Shown: piece by piece, positions 1-9,416 of the stretch | Layout of the letters: the number at the start of each line of letters is the position of its first letter | Numbering within the stretch: position 1 is the first letter of the stretch | Assembly: GCF_050410795.1 (NCBI RefSeq) | Contig: NZ_CP191258.1 | Location: 2,170,001-2,234,000, forward strand | Source of the DNA: Fontivita pretiosa | Lineage (GTDB): Bacteria > Planctomycetota > Phycisphaerae > Tepidisphaerales > Tepidisphaeraceae | Length of the DNA stretch: 64,000 nt | Reading direction: 5' to 3' | Translations under genes and position numbers: made by a program | The notes under the pieces: model-generated | Seen by the model: only the letters and a program-made list of their open reading frames with translations | What the model was told of the DNA's origin: nothing | The model's database searches: none

Positions 1-1214
1 CAGACCAGCTCCAGCCCGTCGCGTGCACGGATCATGCGCGGGCGCATCTTCGCCAGCCGTCGCCCATCCAACGCGGGGCGCGAGCTGAACAGCAATTGTG
101 TCGTCCGCGCCGAGCGATCATACAGGTAATACCGCGTGGCCGCGTCGTCCCGCACGTAGGCCACGAGCCACAGTCGATCGTCCAGCGAACGGCTGGGAAC
201 CGTCACATGCCCCGGCGCCACGTCCTGCAGATACGCCAGGTCCGCCTCGATCGCCGGATCCACCACTTTCCAAAACGGCCGCTGGTACTCGAACTCGACG
301 GCCTGGACGTGCTTGCTGGCCGGATGAACCAGCAGCGCCGCTGGATCGCAGCGGGAATCTTCGGCCAGCACCCGCTCCTGCCCGTTCGTCAGATCGATGG
401 CCTTCAGCACAGCGGTATCTGTTCCGCGACTGTCGATGAAGTACAGCGTGGTGCCTGATGAATCGAAATGCTCGGGGCTGCTGGAAAGCAGATCTTCCGG
501 GGGGATGCTGGCGAATCTCCGCGGCGCCGGGGCGTTGCCCGCGGGATCATTCCCCGCCTTGTGCGGCCCGAGCTGGAAGATCACTTGCTGCCCGTCGTTG
601 GCCAAACAGATCGCCAGACGCGGCTGCATCTGCTCATCCACGACAAAGTCGTCCACCAGGGCCTGTTCGATGGCGCCGGGGTTGAGCAGCACCGGCAGTT
701 GCTGTCCGGTTCGCAGGTTGATTCGCCACAGGTCATAAAACGAGGCCAGCCGATCGTTCATCGCCACCAGCACGTGTTCCGGGTCTGCGGGACTGAGATG
801 CTTGATTCGCGCGTTCAGCGCGCGGTTGGGGGTGAGGTTGGTGTCCTTGCCGCCGAGCAGGTCCACCACATGAACATTGAAGTTGCCCTGCCCGGTCTCG
901 TCCTGCACGTAGACGATGTGTTCGTTGGTATAGGCCCAGCGATAGTTGTGGATGCCCCGGGTGCGGTCGGCGGTGATCGGGCGCGCGGCGCTGAGCGCAT
1001 CGACCGGGGCGATCCAGATGTTCAGCACCCCCTCGTGCCGGGCAAGGTAACTGATGTATCGCCCATCGGGGCTGAGCCGCACCAGCGATCGATCCGGATC
1101 AGCAAACAGAACCTGACGGGGAATCAACTCGTGCTGAGCGGCGGCGGGCACAACCACCAGCACGACGATCAGCGTAATCTTGAGCACCTGAAGCCTGCTC
1201 AGAGCCGGCGGCAT
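1..1214 (-). CDS. S9-family (prolyl oligopeptidase-like) peptidase, N-terminal part only
   Basis: Reading the minus strand from an ATG at 1214 gives about 404 residues that run off the left edge without a stop. The protein opens with a hydrophobic signal-like segment (VLKITLIVVLVVVPAAAQ) and continues with TolB/beta-propeller phrases such as LSPDGRYISYLAR and YTNEHIVYVQDETGQG. This is the usual N-terminal propeller of exported S9 peptidases (DPP/acylaminoacyl-peptidase type). The alpha/beta-hydrolase domain with Ser-Asp-His would lie beyond the window, so catalysis cannot be checked. A pure TolB-like protein is the alternative. Confidence 0.75.
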   Translation of the reverse strand, partial: MPPALSRLQVLKITLIVVLVVVPAAAQHELIPRQVLFADPDRSLVRLSPDGRYISYLARHEGVLNIWIAPVDALSAARPITADRTRGIHNYRWAYTNEHIVYVQDETGQGNFNVHVVDLLGGKDTNLTPNRALNARIKHLSPADPEHVLVAMNDRLASFYDLWRINLRTGQQLPVLLNPGAIEQALVDDFVVDEQMQPRLAICLANDGQQVIFQLGPHKAGNDPAGNAPAPRRFASIPPEDLLSSSPEHFDSSGTTLYFIDSRGTDTAVLKAIDLTNGQERVLAEDSRCDPAALLVHPASKHVQAVEFEYQRPFWKVVDPAIEADLAYLQDVAPGHVTVPSRSLDDRLWLVAYVRDDAATRYYLYDRSARTTQLLFSSRPALDGRRLAKMRPRMIRARDGLELV

Positions 1215-1313
1215 ACTCCACACGATAGCTGGGCGCGGCAAAAAAGCCCACGGCAGGGCGCGTCCGTGGGCCAGGGTGAGAAGATTCGGCCAGCTTTGTG
1301 GCGGCGATTCGGA

Positions 1314-1880
1314 TCAACGTCGCCGTCGCCTGCATCGCATCAACAGCACGGATGAACTCATTGCCAGCGCCGCCATCGCGCCGGGCTCGGGCAGGGTGGC
1401 GCGCACCGCCCCGCCGGGAAAGCCGCCCGTCCCGCTGCTGTGCAGGTTGAGATAGTACATGGTCGGATTGGCCAGAACCTGGTCGATCTTGGCGCTGAGG
1501 TTGGCGTCGTTGGCAACGGTGACCTGCCCGATCTGCGTGCCGTTGGGTACAACCGTGGAGCTGAGCGGCAGGCCGATCAGCACGCCGACGTTCTGGGTGG
1601 GCGTGGCCGGACCGTGAATGTGGAACCCCGAAATCGCCGTTCCGCTGATGTTGCTGTAGGTGAAGTTGTAATCAACGGTGTCAGCCACGGGGTTCAGTGC
1701 CAGGGTTCCGGTTGCGACGCCGTCCGGGTCTCCGGCCCCGAGATTGCCTGCTCCGTCCGGTTCGTTGGCGCCCAGCAACGTGAGGTTGAAGGTCACCGTC
1801 TGCGCCGACGCTGCTGCAACCCAACCCAGCAGCCAGACCACCGCGACGCCCGCCAGCAGCCGAGAAGTGCATTTTCGCAT
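1314..1880 (-). CDS. CHRD-domain secreted protein with PEP-CTERM tail
   Basis: A 188-residue exported protein. A signal peptide (LLAGVAVVWLLGWVAAASAQ) is followed by a CHRD-like beta domain (VTFNLTLLGANEPDG near the start; SGFHIHGPATPTQNVGV and YYLNLHSSGTGGFPGGAVR later). It ends in a PEP-CTERM sorting signal: LPEPGAMAALA, a short hydrophobic stretch, then CRRRRR. Start ATG 1880 is chosen because GGAGGG lies about 8 nt upstream and the signal peptide begins there; the frame stays open upstream to 2048. CHRD proteins are of unknown biochemical role. The PEP-CTERM tail implies processing by an exosortase that is not in this window. Confidence 0.88.
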   Translation of the reverse strand: MRKCTSRLLAGVAVVWLLGWVAAASAQTVTFNLTLLGANEPDGAGNLGAGDPDGVATGTLALNPVADTVDYNFTYSNISGTAISGFHIHGPATPTQNVGVLIGLPLSSTVVPNGTQIGQVTVANDANLSAKIDQVLANPTMYYLNLHSSGTGGFPGGAVRATLPEPGAMAALAMSSSVLLMRCRRRRR

Positions 1881-2044
1881 CGATTGGACCCTCCAGCATT
1901 CCACGCCCCCTGAATTCCCGACCAGAAGACACTGCGACACAACCCGGTATCGCGTCAAAAGCCGCAAACCCGCGGCTCTGCCAGGATATTCCCGCTCAAG
2001 CAGAAAAAGTTTTCGCCGCGGATTTTGTCGGGATGACCAAAGGA

Positions 2045-3832
2045 TCACTGTGGCCGCGACCGCAGCTCGCGAATCACCGCATCCAGCACGTCCAAGTCCA
2101 CCGGCTTGGTCAGGTGCTGGTCAAAACCGGCTTCCAGGCTTCGGCGAACATCGTCCTCCATGCCAAAGCCACTGAGGGCGATGCTCTTAATCGGCTGTTT
2201 GAGCTTGAGTTGTTGCACAATGTCCAGCCCGCTGCCGTCGGGCAGGCCCAGATCGCACACCAGCAGGTCGAAGGGTTTGGGAGGCGTGGCAGTCCGTGCC
2301 GCCTCCGCCGCCGACAGTGCCTCGGCCACCGACGATGCCGTGGTCACGTGATATCCCAGCGAGCGCAGCAGCCGGGCCAGAACCTGCGCCGTGTCGGCGT
2401 GATCATCCACCAGAAGCACGTTCAGCTCGCCAGTGGCTCCCTCGCTTGCGGCCGGCACCTGGCTTGCCCCCTGCGGCGATCTGGGTTCCGCCGCGCCGGT
2501 TCGCGACGGCGACGCCGAAGCTTGCGGGATGGTCTGTGTCTGCTGTTCGTGCAGCGGCAATTCCACAGTGAATGTGGCGCCACGGTTGGGTCCCTGGCTT
2601 TGACCCCACAATCTGCCACCGTGCAGTTGTGCTAACGTTCGCGCGATCGTCAGCCCCAGCCCGATCCCGCCAAACCGGCGCGGGGCTGCCGCCTGGCCCT
2701 GCTCGAATGCCCCGAAGAGCCTGGGCAACTCCCGCGGCTCAATGCCGATGCCCGTGTCGATGACCTGGACACGAATCCATTCGCCACGCTGCTGATCGCG
2801 CAGGTTGCTGCTGCGCAGCGTAATGGAACCACCGGGCGGGGTAAACTTCACCGCGTTGCTCAACAGATTCCAGAAAACCTGCTGGAGCCGCGCCGCGTCC
2901 GCCCACACCTGATGCCGCCGGGCCGACAGCTCGTAGCGAAGGTGCAGTCGCCCGGCATCGATCTCAGGCCGGCATGTTGAAACGGCGGCACGCAGCAACT
3001 CGTGCACGTCGCTCAGCTCGAACCTGAGTTCGAGTTTGCCCCGGGCAATCCGCGTCAGGTCCAGCAGGTCGTCGATGAGCCTGGCCTGTAACTGCACGTT
3101 GCGGTGCAGCATTGCCAGATCCGGACCCAGGTCCGCCGGCAGATCGCAACGCTGCTGAAGCAGGTTGATCGTCGCCAGCACCGGAGTCAGCGGCGTGCGC
3201 AGCTCGTGGCTGAGCACAGCCAGAAACTGATCCTTGGCGGCACTGGCTTCTTCGGCGGCCTGCTTGGCGCGACGCAACTCCTCGTCGGCTCGCTGGCGGT
3301 CCAGCGCGATGCCGGCCAGATGACCGGCGATCTCGATCAGCCGCAGTTGCTCGTTATCGGGTTCGGCGACCTGTCGGGAGTAGATCGCGAACGTGCCCAG
3401 CACCTGACCGCTGCGCGAGCGGATGGGTTCCGACCAGCACGATCGCAGCCCATATGCCAGCGCCAGCTCCCGCCATGCAGCCCACTTCGGATCGGTGGTG
3501 ATGTCCGGGCTGATCACGCGCTGTCCCAGGTAGGCTGCAGTTCCGCAGGATCCGACATTCGGGCCGATTTGCACTCCGCGGATCGCCTGGTTGTACGCCT
3601 CGGGCAGGCTTGCCGCTGCCGCCGGGTACAGCCGCTGTCCGGTTTCGTCCAGCAGCAGGATCGAGCAGACGATGCCTTCGGATTGGGTTTCGATCAGTGT
3701 GGTGATGGCGTGCAGGATGTCGGCCAACGGCTCGCCGGTGGCGATCATTTCCAGGATGCGTTTTTGCCCATGCAGCAGCCGGGCGGCGCGATCTCGCTGG
3801 GCCGCAGTGGGTGAAACAAGTTCAGGATGCAT
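2045..3832 (-). CDS. hybrid sensor histidine kinase (GAF-HisKA-HATPase-REC)
   Basis: A 595-residue cytoplasmic hybrid kinase with no transmembrane segment. A GAF domain covers about residues 20-180. A short coiled coil leads to the HisKA H-box LSHELRTPL (phospho-acceptor His209). The HATPase has the N-box FWNLLSNAVKFT, the G1 box DTGIGI near 360 and the G2 box GGIGLGLTIA near 390. After a Pro/Ser-rich linker, a REC domain spans about 470-592, with acidic pair D476/D477, phospho-acceptor D527, S554 and K576. Phosphorelay from His209 to Asp527 is expected from the family. The input ligand is unknown, and no partner response regulator is adjacent. Confidence 0.93.
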   Translation of the reverse strand: MHPELVSPTAAQRDRAARLLHGQKRILEMIATGEPLADILHAITTLIETQSEGIVCSILLLDETGQRLYPAAAASLPEAYNQAIRGVQIGPNVGSCGTAAYLGQRVISPDITTDPKWAAWRELALAYGLRSCWSEPIRSRSGQVLGTFAIYSRQVAEPDNEQLRLIEIAGHLAGIALDRQRADEELRRAKQAAEEASAAKDQFLAVLSHELRTPLTPVLATINLLQQRCDLPADLGPDLAMLHRNVQLQARLIDDLLDLTRIARGKLELRFELSDVHELLRAAVSTCRPEIDAGRLHLRYELSARRHQVWADAARLQQVFWNLLSNAVKFTPPGGSITLRSSNLRDQQRGEWIRVQVIDTGIGIEPRELPRLFGAFEQGQAAAPRRFGGIGLGLTIARTLAQLHGGRLWGQSQGPNRGATFTVELPLHEQQTQTIPQASASPSRTGAAEPRSPQGASQVPAASEGATGELNVLLVDDHADTAQVLARLLRSLGYHVTTASSVAEALSAAEAARTATPPKPFDLLVCDLGLPDGSGLDIVQQLKLKQPIKSIALSGFGMEDDVRRSLEAGFDQHLTKPVDLDVLDAVIRELRSRPQ

Positions 3833-4090
3833 TTGCGTTCAAAGACGTGGCGTAGTGTTCAAATGACAGGCCCTTGCTCGAGCTTGCCGATAATACGGTG
3901 CGTCAATCCCCTTGGGTCGCGCCGGTTTTTCCAATTTGGTTTTGTATCTTACCTTCGCGGGCGGCTGAGGAACAGTTTTAGCAGCGTTAAACAAAGTTAG
4001 GGTTTTGTTCGATATTTTTCTTGCTTTCCGCAATCCGCAGGGCTATGTAATGGGGGCTGAACAGGGAAGGCAGGCCCGCGCGTCCGCGTT
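3833..4090. promoter_or_regulatory. divergent control region between kinase and XRE-S24 regulator
   Basis: 258 bp of lower GC separate two divergent genes. Two direct copies of GTTCAAA lie 20 bp apart at 3837-3843 and 3857-3863, just upstream of the kinase start. An inverted repeat AACAAA (3990-3995) / TTTGTT (4004-4009) lies about 85-100 bp before the regulator start and is a plausible operator for that cI/LexA-like protein. No convincing -35/-10 pair was identified. Operator function is inferred only. Confidence 0.35.
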
Positions 4091-4990
4091 TTGTTCGGCC
4101 AACGTATGGAACCCCTCGGCACCAGGCTCCGTCGGCAACGTCGCCGGCTCGGTTTCACCCTCGACGAGCTCGCCGCTCGCACTGGCATCTCCAAGCCCTA
4201 TTTGTCCCTGATCGAGACCGGGCGGGTCTCCAATCCCCCAAGCGATGAAAAACTCCGCAAGCTTGAACAGGCCCTGGGGTTTGCTCCCGGTGAGCTGGTC
4301 AGCCAGGCGCACCTCCAGCGCACTCCCGTGGATGTGCGCGTCGTGCTTCAGAAACTGATGCAGGACAGGATGCAAGCCACCAGAGCGCTCAGGCACGACA
4401 GCGCCAAGGCCACTGCCGACAGCCCCGTCGCCGCCGTGTCGGCGTGCCTGCGTGGGGCCAGGCCTTCAGGTGCTCTGCTCGCTTCGGTACCGGCGGAAAA
4501 CAATCTGGACGAGGCGTACCTGTCGGGCGTGCTTCAGGAACTGGTCGATCGCTCCGCGGGCAACGTCGAGACCCTCGCCACCAACCCCATCCCCGTGATC
4601 AACCGCGTCTCCGCAGGATATCCCACCGATTTTACCGACCTGTCCTATCCCAAAGGCGTGGCCGATGAGTTCGTGAGCTGTCCGGACCTGAACGACAGGG
4701 ACGCTTTTGCCGCCCGCGTGCATGGCGATTCGATGCGCCCCAAGTACAACGAGGGGGACATCGTGATCTTCTCCCCCGCCGCCACTCCGCGCAGCGGCGA
4801 CGACTGCTTCGTCCGCTTCGACGACGGACACACCACCTTCAAGCGAGTCTTTTTCGAGCAGGAGGCGGGCGTGGAGGTGATCCGCCTTCAACCCAGAAAC
4901 GAAAAATATCGCCCGCAGACCGTCCCGGCCGAACAGATCAGCGGCTTGTACAAAGCCGTGTATCGCTATCAGCGGATCGACGGCGATTGA
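4091..4990 (+). CDS. XRE-family regulator with S24 (LexA/cI-like) autopeptidase domain
   Basis: A 299-residue transcription factor. The N-terminal XRE helix-turn-helix (about residues 11-65) contains TLDELAARTGISKPYLSLIE. The C-terminal S24 domain (about 165-290) keeps the Ser-Lys dyad: Ser214 in VHGDSMRP and Lys251 in TTFKRVFF. An Ala175-Gly176 pair in NRVSAGYP sits where LexA/cI proteins self-cleave, so inducer-triggered autoproteolysis is possible (family knowledge plus inference). The start is TTG 4091 or ATG 4106, and the HTH is intact either way. It stands alone on the chromosome, divergent from the hybrid kinase and without phage genes nearby. Confidence 0.9.
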   Translation: MFGQRMEPLGTRLRRQRRRLGFTLDELAARTGISKPYLSLIETGRVSNPPSDEKLRKLEQALGFAPGELVSQAHLQRTPVDVRVVLQKLMQDRMQATRALRHDSAKATADSPVAAVSACLRGARPSGALLASVPAENNLDEAYLSGVLQELVDRSAGNVETLATNPIPVINRVSAGYPTDFTDLSYPKGVADEFVSCPDLNDRDAFAARVHGDSMRPKYNEGDIVIFSPAATPRSGDDCFVRFDDGHTTFKRVFFEQEAGVEVIRLQPRNEKYRPQTVPAEQISGLYKAVYRYQRIDGD

Positions 4991-5180
4991 GCGATCCGGC
5001 CCTTCGCCACCGCCTGTGGTCGGCGCAACGCTGGCTGGGGGGATTTGACCGACCGCCACGCGTCCACTAACTTGCCGTGCTTCAACGCCCGGCCAATTCA
5101 GCACTGCTCGCCGGGGCAAGACCGCGCCTGCTTCAACTGAGCGACCGGCGCCTAGAATTGAGTTTCTCACAGGAGACGTC

Positions 5181-6632
5181 TTGGGCGTGTACGATCACGA
5201 CGACCAGCACGAGCAGCAGTACGAGAAGAAGGAAAAATGCGGGCTGTTTGGCATCTGGGGCACGCCACACGCCGCCCAGATCTGCTATCAGGGGATCTTT
5301 GCGCAACAGCATCGCGGGCAGGAGTCGGCCGGAATCGCCGTCTCCAACGGCACAGAGCTTCGCGGACACGCGGGCATGGGGCTGGTCAGCCAGGTCTTTA
5401 ATTCACGAATCCTCACCGAGGAACTCAAGGGACATGCCGCCATCGGGCATGTGCGATACTCCACCACCGGCTCCAGCAAGCTGTGCAATGCCCAGCCGTT
5501 GTTGCGTCAATATCTCATGGGACCCGTGGCCGTGGCGCATAACGGAAACCTGATCAACGCGGCGCTGCTCCGCCAGGACTACGAACGTCACGGGCACATC
5601 TTCCAGACCACCACCGATACGGAAATCATCGTGCATCTGCTGGCCAAGCCCACGCACGTGGAGAAGCCCGATCCGCTGCCGCACGTGCTCAAGCACTTGC
5701 AGGGGGCGTACAGCCTGCTGTTTTTGTTTCCGGATCGGATCGAGGCCTGCCGCGATCCATGGGGGATCCGTCCGCTGTCCCTGGGACGAATGCGCGACGG
5801 GTGCTGGTGCGTGGCGAGCGAAACCTGCGCCTTCGACGCCATCGACGCGACGTTCGTGCGCGACATCGAGCCGGGCGAGATTGTGCGACTGGACGACCAC
5901 GGGATGAGCAGCCGGCGGTTCGATACCCCTGCGCCCGAGGGAGCACGATGCGTCTTCGAGCACGTCTACTTTGCCAATCCCGCCAGCGTGCTGTTCGGGC
6001 AGAACGTGCATCTGGTGCGCGAGCAGTTGGGGCGACAACTGGCGCGGGAATCGATGGTGCCGGCCGACTGCGTCATGCCCATGCCCGACTCCGGACGCAG
6101 CGCGGCGCTCGGCTTTGCCAAGGAATCCGGCCTGCCGTTCGAGGAAGGAATCGTCCCCAACCGCTTCGTCGGGCGAACCTTCATTCTGCCCGACCAGGCG
6201 CAGCGCGACCGCGCCGTGAGAATGAAGCTGAACATCATCGCCGATCTGGTCAAGGACCGGCGGATCATCGTCGTGGATGATTCGGTGGTTCGCGGCACCA
6301 CCACGCGCTCGCGGATGCGGGCTCTGCGACACGCCGGCGCCAGGGAAATCCACCTGCGCGTCGCCTGCCCGCCCATCCGCCATCCCTGTTTTTACGGCAT
6401 CGATTTTGCCACCAGCAGCGAGCTGATCGCCCACAATCGCAGCATCGAGCAGATCCGCGACTTCGTCGAGGTGGACAGCCTGGCCTACCTGTCACTGGAA
6501 GGCATGCTCGCCTGCACCAAGCTGCCTCCCAAGGACTGCTGCACCGCCTGCTGGACCGGCCAGTACAAGATCCCCATCGACCGCCCGACGACCAAGTTCT
6601 CCTTCGAGAGGGATCAGCTCAAGATGTTTTGA
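5181..6632 (+). CDS. purF: amidophosphoribosyltransferase
   Basis: First committed enzyme of purine synthesis: transfers glutamine amide nitrogen to PRPP. The N-terminal glutamine amidotransferase nucleophile is Cys20 in EKCGLFGIWG, so a 19-residue propeptide would be removed. The C-terminal PRTase carries the PRPP loop IIVVDDSVVRGTTTR. Cysteines matching the B. subtilis-type [4Fe-4S] ligands are present (ARCVFEHVYF, HPCFYGID, CCTACWTG). Start TTG 5181 is chosen because AGGAG at 5171-5175 sits 5 nt upstream; GTG 5187 is the alternative. 483 residues, normal for the family. It is convergent with pepP. Confidence 0.97.
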   Translation: MGVYDHDDQHEQQYEKKEKCGLFGIWGTPHAAQICYQGIFAQQHRGQESAGIAVSNGTELRGHAGMGLVSQVFNSRILTEELKGHAAIGHVRYSTTGSSKLCNAQPLLRQYLMGPVAVAHNGNLINAALLRQDYERHGHIFQTTTDTEIIVHLLAKPTHVEKPDPLPHVLKHLQGAYSLLFLFPDRIEACRDPWGIRPLSLGRMRDGCWCVASETCAFDAIDATFVRDIEPGEIVRLDDHGMSSRRFDTPAPEGARCVFEHVYFANPASVLFGQNVHLVREQLGRQLARESMVPADCVMPMPDSGRSAALGFAKESGLPFEEGIVPNRFVGRTFILPDQAQRDRAVRMKLNIIADLVKDRRIIVVDDSVVRGTTTRSRMRALRHAGAREIHLRVACPPIRHPCFYGIDFATSSELIAHNRSIEQIRDFVEVDSLAYLSLEGMLACTKLPPKDCCTACWTGQYKIPIDRPTTKFSFERDQLKMF

Positions 6633-6656
6633 GCCAGCCGCCTTGCCCCAAGAGCC

Positions 6657-7940
6657 TTATTTCATCAACTGCTCAATCTGCTCGGCCTCGATGGGAATGT
6701 CTGCCATCAGGTCTTCGTTGCCGGTCTCGGTGATCAGGATGTCGTTTTCCAGGCGAATGCCGAAGCCTTCCTCCCTGATGTAGATGCCTGGTTCGCAGGT
6801 CAGCACGTAGCCGGGCTTGAACGGCTCGGAAGCAATCGCCACATCATGCACATCCAGCCCCAGGCTGTGGGCCACGCCGTGCATGAAATACTTTCGCACC
6901 AGCGGGTGTTGGGGATCCTGCCGTTTGAGTTGGCGCATCGTGATCAGCCCCAGATCCACCAGCTCCTTTTCGGTGATCTGTTCGGTGAACTTGCGCAGGT
7001 CGCGCGCAAGCACGCCGGGCTTCATCTGGGCCACCGTGGCGCGGAAGATGCGCAGCACGGCGTTGTAAACCTGCTTCTGGCGTCTGGTGAATCGCCCGCT
7101 CACCGGCACGGTGCGCGTCAGGTCTGATGCGTAGTACGCGTGCGCCGCCCCAACATCCATCAGCACCAGCTCTCCGCTGCGGCAGACCTGGTCGTTGGCG
7201 GTGTAGTGCAGCACGCAATTGTTCTTCCCGGCGGCGATGATCGGAGGATAGGCGAATCGCGCGTGGCTGCGGATGAACTCGTGGGCGAATTCGGCGTGGA
7301 TGTCGGCTTCGTTGATCCCCGGCCTGATCCTTTTCAGCGCCCGCAGCAACCCGCCACGCGTGATCCGGCACGCCTTGCGGATCAGCTCGATCTCCGCGGG
7401 ACTCTTGACCGATCGCAGCTCGTGCATGATCCGCGCCAGCCGGCGGTAATCGTGCAGCGGGTAGCGTTTCCTGCATTCGGCGATGAATCGCGCGTCGCGG
7501 CTCTCCACCACGACCTGCGCCCGCGGATGCTCGTTGCTGTTCAGGTACACGTGCTGAGATTCCACCATCAGCACATGAAAGATCTCCCAGAACTCGCTCA
7601 GCCAGCGAACATTTGTCACGCCGGAGATCTCGCTGGCCTGCTGCTTGGACAGTTTCTGCCCTTCCCACGTGGCCAGATGCTCGCTGGGCTGACGGATGAA
7701 CAGGATTTCACGGTTGCCGGGGTCGTACGCATCCGGCGCCAGCACCAGCATCGTCTCCTCCTGGTCGATGCCGGTGAGATAGAACAGGTCGGCGTTCTGA
7801 TGGAATCCGAGCGTGCCATCGGCATTGGTCGGCATCACGTCGTTGGAATTGACCACGACCAGCGAATCGGGCAGCAGACGCTGTTTCAGTCGCTCGCGGT
7901 TGCCGATGAACAGTTGAGGGTCAATGGTGATGGAGCTCAT
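6657..7940 (-). CDS. pepP: Xaa-Pro aminopeptidase (M24B)
   Basis: A 427-residue cytosolic metallopeptidase that removes N-terminal residues preceding proline. The N-terminal creatinase-like domain covers about residues 1-170. The C-terminal pita-bread domain has all five expected metal ligands: two Asp in LMDVGAAHAYYASDLTRT, His in HGVAHSLGLDVHD, Glu in TCEPGIYI and Glu in IRLENDILIT. The size matches PepP. It stands alone, convergent with purF 24 bp away. Confidence 0.95.
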   Translation of the reverse strand: MSSITIDPQLFIGNRERLKQRLLPDSLVVVNSNDVMPTNADGTLGFHQNADLFYLTGIDQEETMLVLAPDAYDPGNREILFIRQPSEHLATWEGQKLSKQQASEISGVTNVRWLSEFWEIFHVLMVESQHVYLNSNEHPRAQVVVESRDARFIAECRKRYPLHDYRRLARIMHELRSVKSPAEIELIRKACRITRGGLLRALKRIRPGINEADIHAEFAHEFIRSHARFAYPPIIAAGKNNCVLHYTANDQVCRSGELVLMDVGAAHAYYASDLTRTVPVSGRFTRRQKQVYNAVLRIFRATVAQMKPGVLARDLRKFTEQITEKELVDLGLITMRQLKRQDPQHPLVRKYFMHGVAHSLGLDVHDVAIASEPFKPGYVLTCEPGIYIREEGFGIRLENDILITETGNEDLMADIPIEAEQIEQLMK

Positions 7941-8102
7941 GTCCTGTTGCCGTAGCGGTACTTGGCGCTGCAGGATGCGCGGCGGCGTCCGACGCCGAAT
8001 CGTTCAACTCGCCCAAACCTCAATGGCGCCGTGGTAATGTGAGCAGATTATACCTTGCGCGTCCTGGCCCGCATTCCGGGCTGAGTAATGGTCCCAGCCA
8101 CA

Positions 8103-9416
8103 TCAGGTCGTCACAGACGCCGGCAGCGGCGAGGAAGTGGCGATGGGTGTGCTCGAAGATTGCGCGGCGGGCTGCGGTTCGGCGCGACTTGCCGGGCCGG
8201 CAAAATGGGCGTAATCGCCAGGCACATCCATCACACCGGGCGGCACGGTCCACGGCAGCAGCCCCGACTCGTGCAGCATCTTTCCGGCCCGCACGCTGCT
8301 CTGGATCGCCTGCTCGATGCCCTGCACGGCGCGCAGGGGCGTGGCGACGATCTCCTCACGCAGCAGCGCGATGTACTGCTGGGGGATATCCACGACCGGC
8401 GAGGCCTCGGACGCCACGTTGGTCGCCAGCACGTGCGCCCGCGCCATTTCCAGCGTTCCGCCTGGCGCCTGCGGATCGATTCCGCGCAGCCACGCATGAA
8501 AGGTTTGAAACATGCGGGGATGAATCGCCCGCAGCAGCGGCAGGCGCTCCACCACTCCTTCATGGTGAATCTCGATCTGCCGCGCGGGCTTGTAGACGAT
8601 GCGCGCCTTCTCGGCCAGGACCACCAGCGAGGCGTCGGTGTTGACGCCGCAGGCGTGCGTGAAGCTGGCCAGCAGCGCCGCCCCGTCGGGCATCGTCAGT
8701 CGAAGACTGCACGTGTCGTAGTTTTCGATCGGGTTGGCGCGGTACAGCTCCGCCTGCACCCGCACCGGCCGCGCCGATTCGTCAACGCCGCGGCCCATCA
8801 GGAACAGCGCCAGATGCAGATAGTGCGCCAAAGCGTTTTGCGCCGGGCTGTCCAGGATCCATCGCCCGTTGCGTTGCAGTCGCCCGGCCCAGGTGTTGCG
8901 GCGGTAGTACCGATCGCCCCGTGGCCAGCAGCCCGCCACTGCCACCGACCGGATGGCGCCAAACTCTCCGGCGGCCAGCCGACGCTTGATCTCATGAACC
9001 GCCGGCTGATAGACGTCCTGAAAACCGATGCCCACGGGCAGCCGCGCGCGGTCTCTGGCGGCGATCATGGCATCCACATCGTCCACGCAACCGGCGGCCG
9101 GTTTCTCGCACAGCACCGCCTTGCCCGCACTCAGCGCCGCCTGGGTGAAGGGGCAATGCAGATCGATCGGCACCGGCAGGCACACCGCCTCGATGTTTTC
9201 CGCGAGCAACTGCTCGAAGGAGCGCAGCAGCACCACGCCCTGATGTCGAAGTTGCTCGGCGCGCTCGGGGAAGCGTTCCAGTTCCGGCTCGCAGACCGCC
9301 AGCAGCCGCGCCCATCCCGAGGCATGTTCGGCCAGCAGCCGGTCGCACATGTACGCGGCGTAGCCGCCCAGCCCTGCCAGACCGAAGCGAACCGCGCATC
9401 TCCCGTTGCCGCTCAT
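8103..9416 (-). CDS. Gfo/Idh/MocA-family oxidoreductase
   Basis: An NAD(P)-dependent sugar or cyclitol dehydrogenase-like protein of 437 residues. The Rossmann motif GLAGLGGYA is near the N terminus and the family signature AVLCEKPAAG near residue 110. Start ATG 9416 is chosen because it overlaps the upstream gene's TGA in an ATGA tetranucleotide and has GGGAG upstream; ATG 9428 is possible. The C terminus is Ala/Pro/Ser-rich. Coupled to a TIM-barrel isomerase, it probably acts on the same carbohydrate, but the substrate cannot be read from sequence. Confidence 0.88.
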   Translation of the reverse strand: MSGNGRCAVRFGLAGLGGYAAYMCDRLLAEHASGWARLLAVCEPELERFPERAEQLRHQGVVLLRSFEQLLAENIEAVCLPVPIDLHCPFTQAALSAGKAVLCEKPAAGCVDDVDAMIAARDRARLPVGIGFQDVYQPAVHEIKRRLAAGEFGAIRSVAVAGCWPRGDRYYRRNTWAGRLQRNGRWILDSPAQNALAHYLHLALFLMGRGVDESARPVRVQAELYRANPIENYDTCSLRLTMPDGAALLASFTHACGVNTDASLVVLAEKARIVYKPARQIEIHHEGVVERLPLLRAIHPRMFQTFHAWLRGIDPQAPGGTLEMARAHVLATNVASEASPVVDIPQQYIALLREEIVATPLRAVQGIEQAIQSSVRAGKMLHESGLLPWTVPPGVMDVPGDYAHFAGPASRAEPQPAAQSSSTPIATSSPLPASVTT

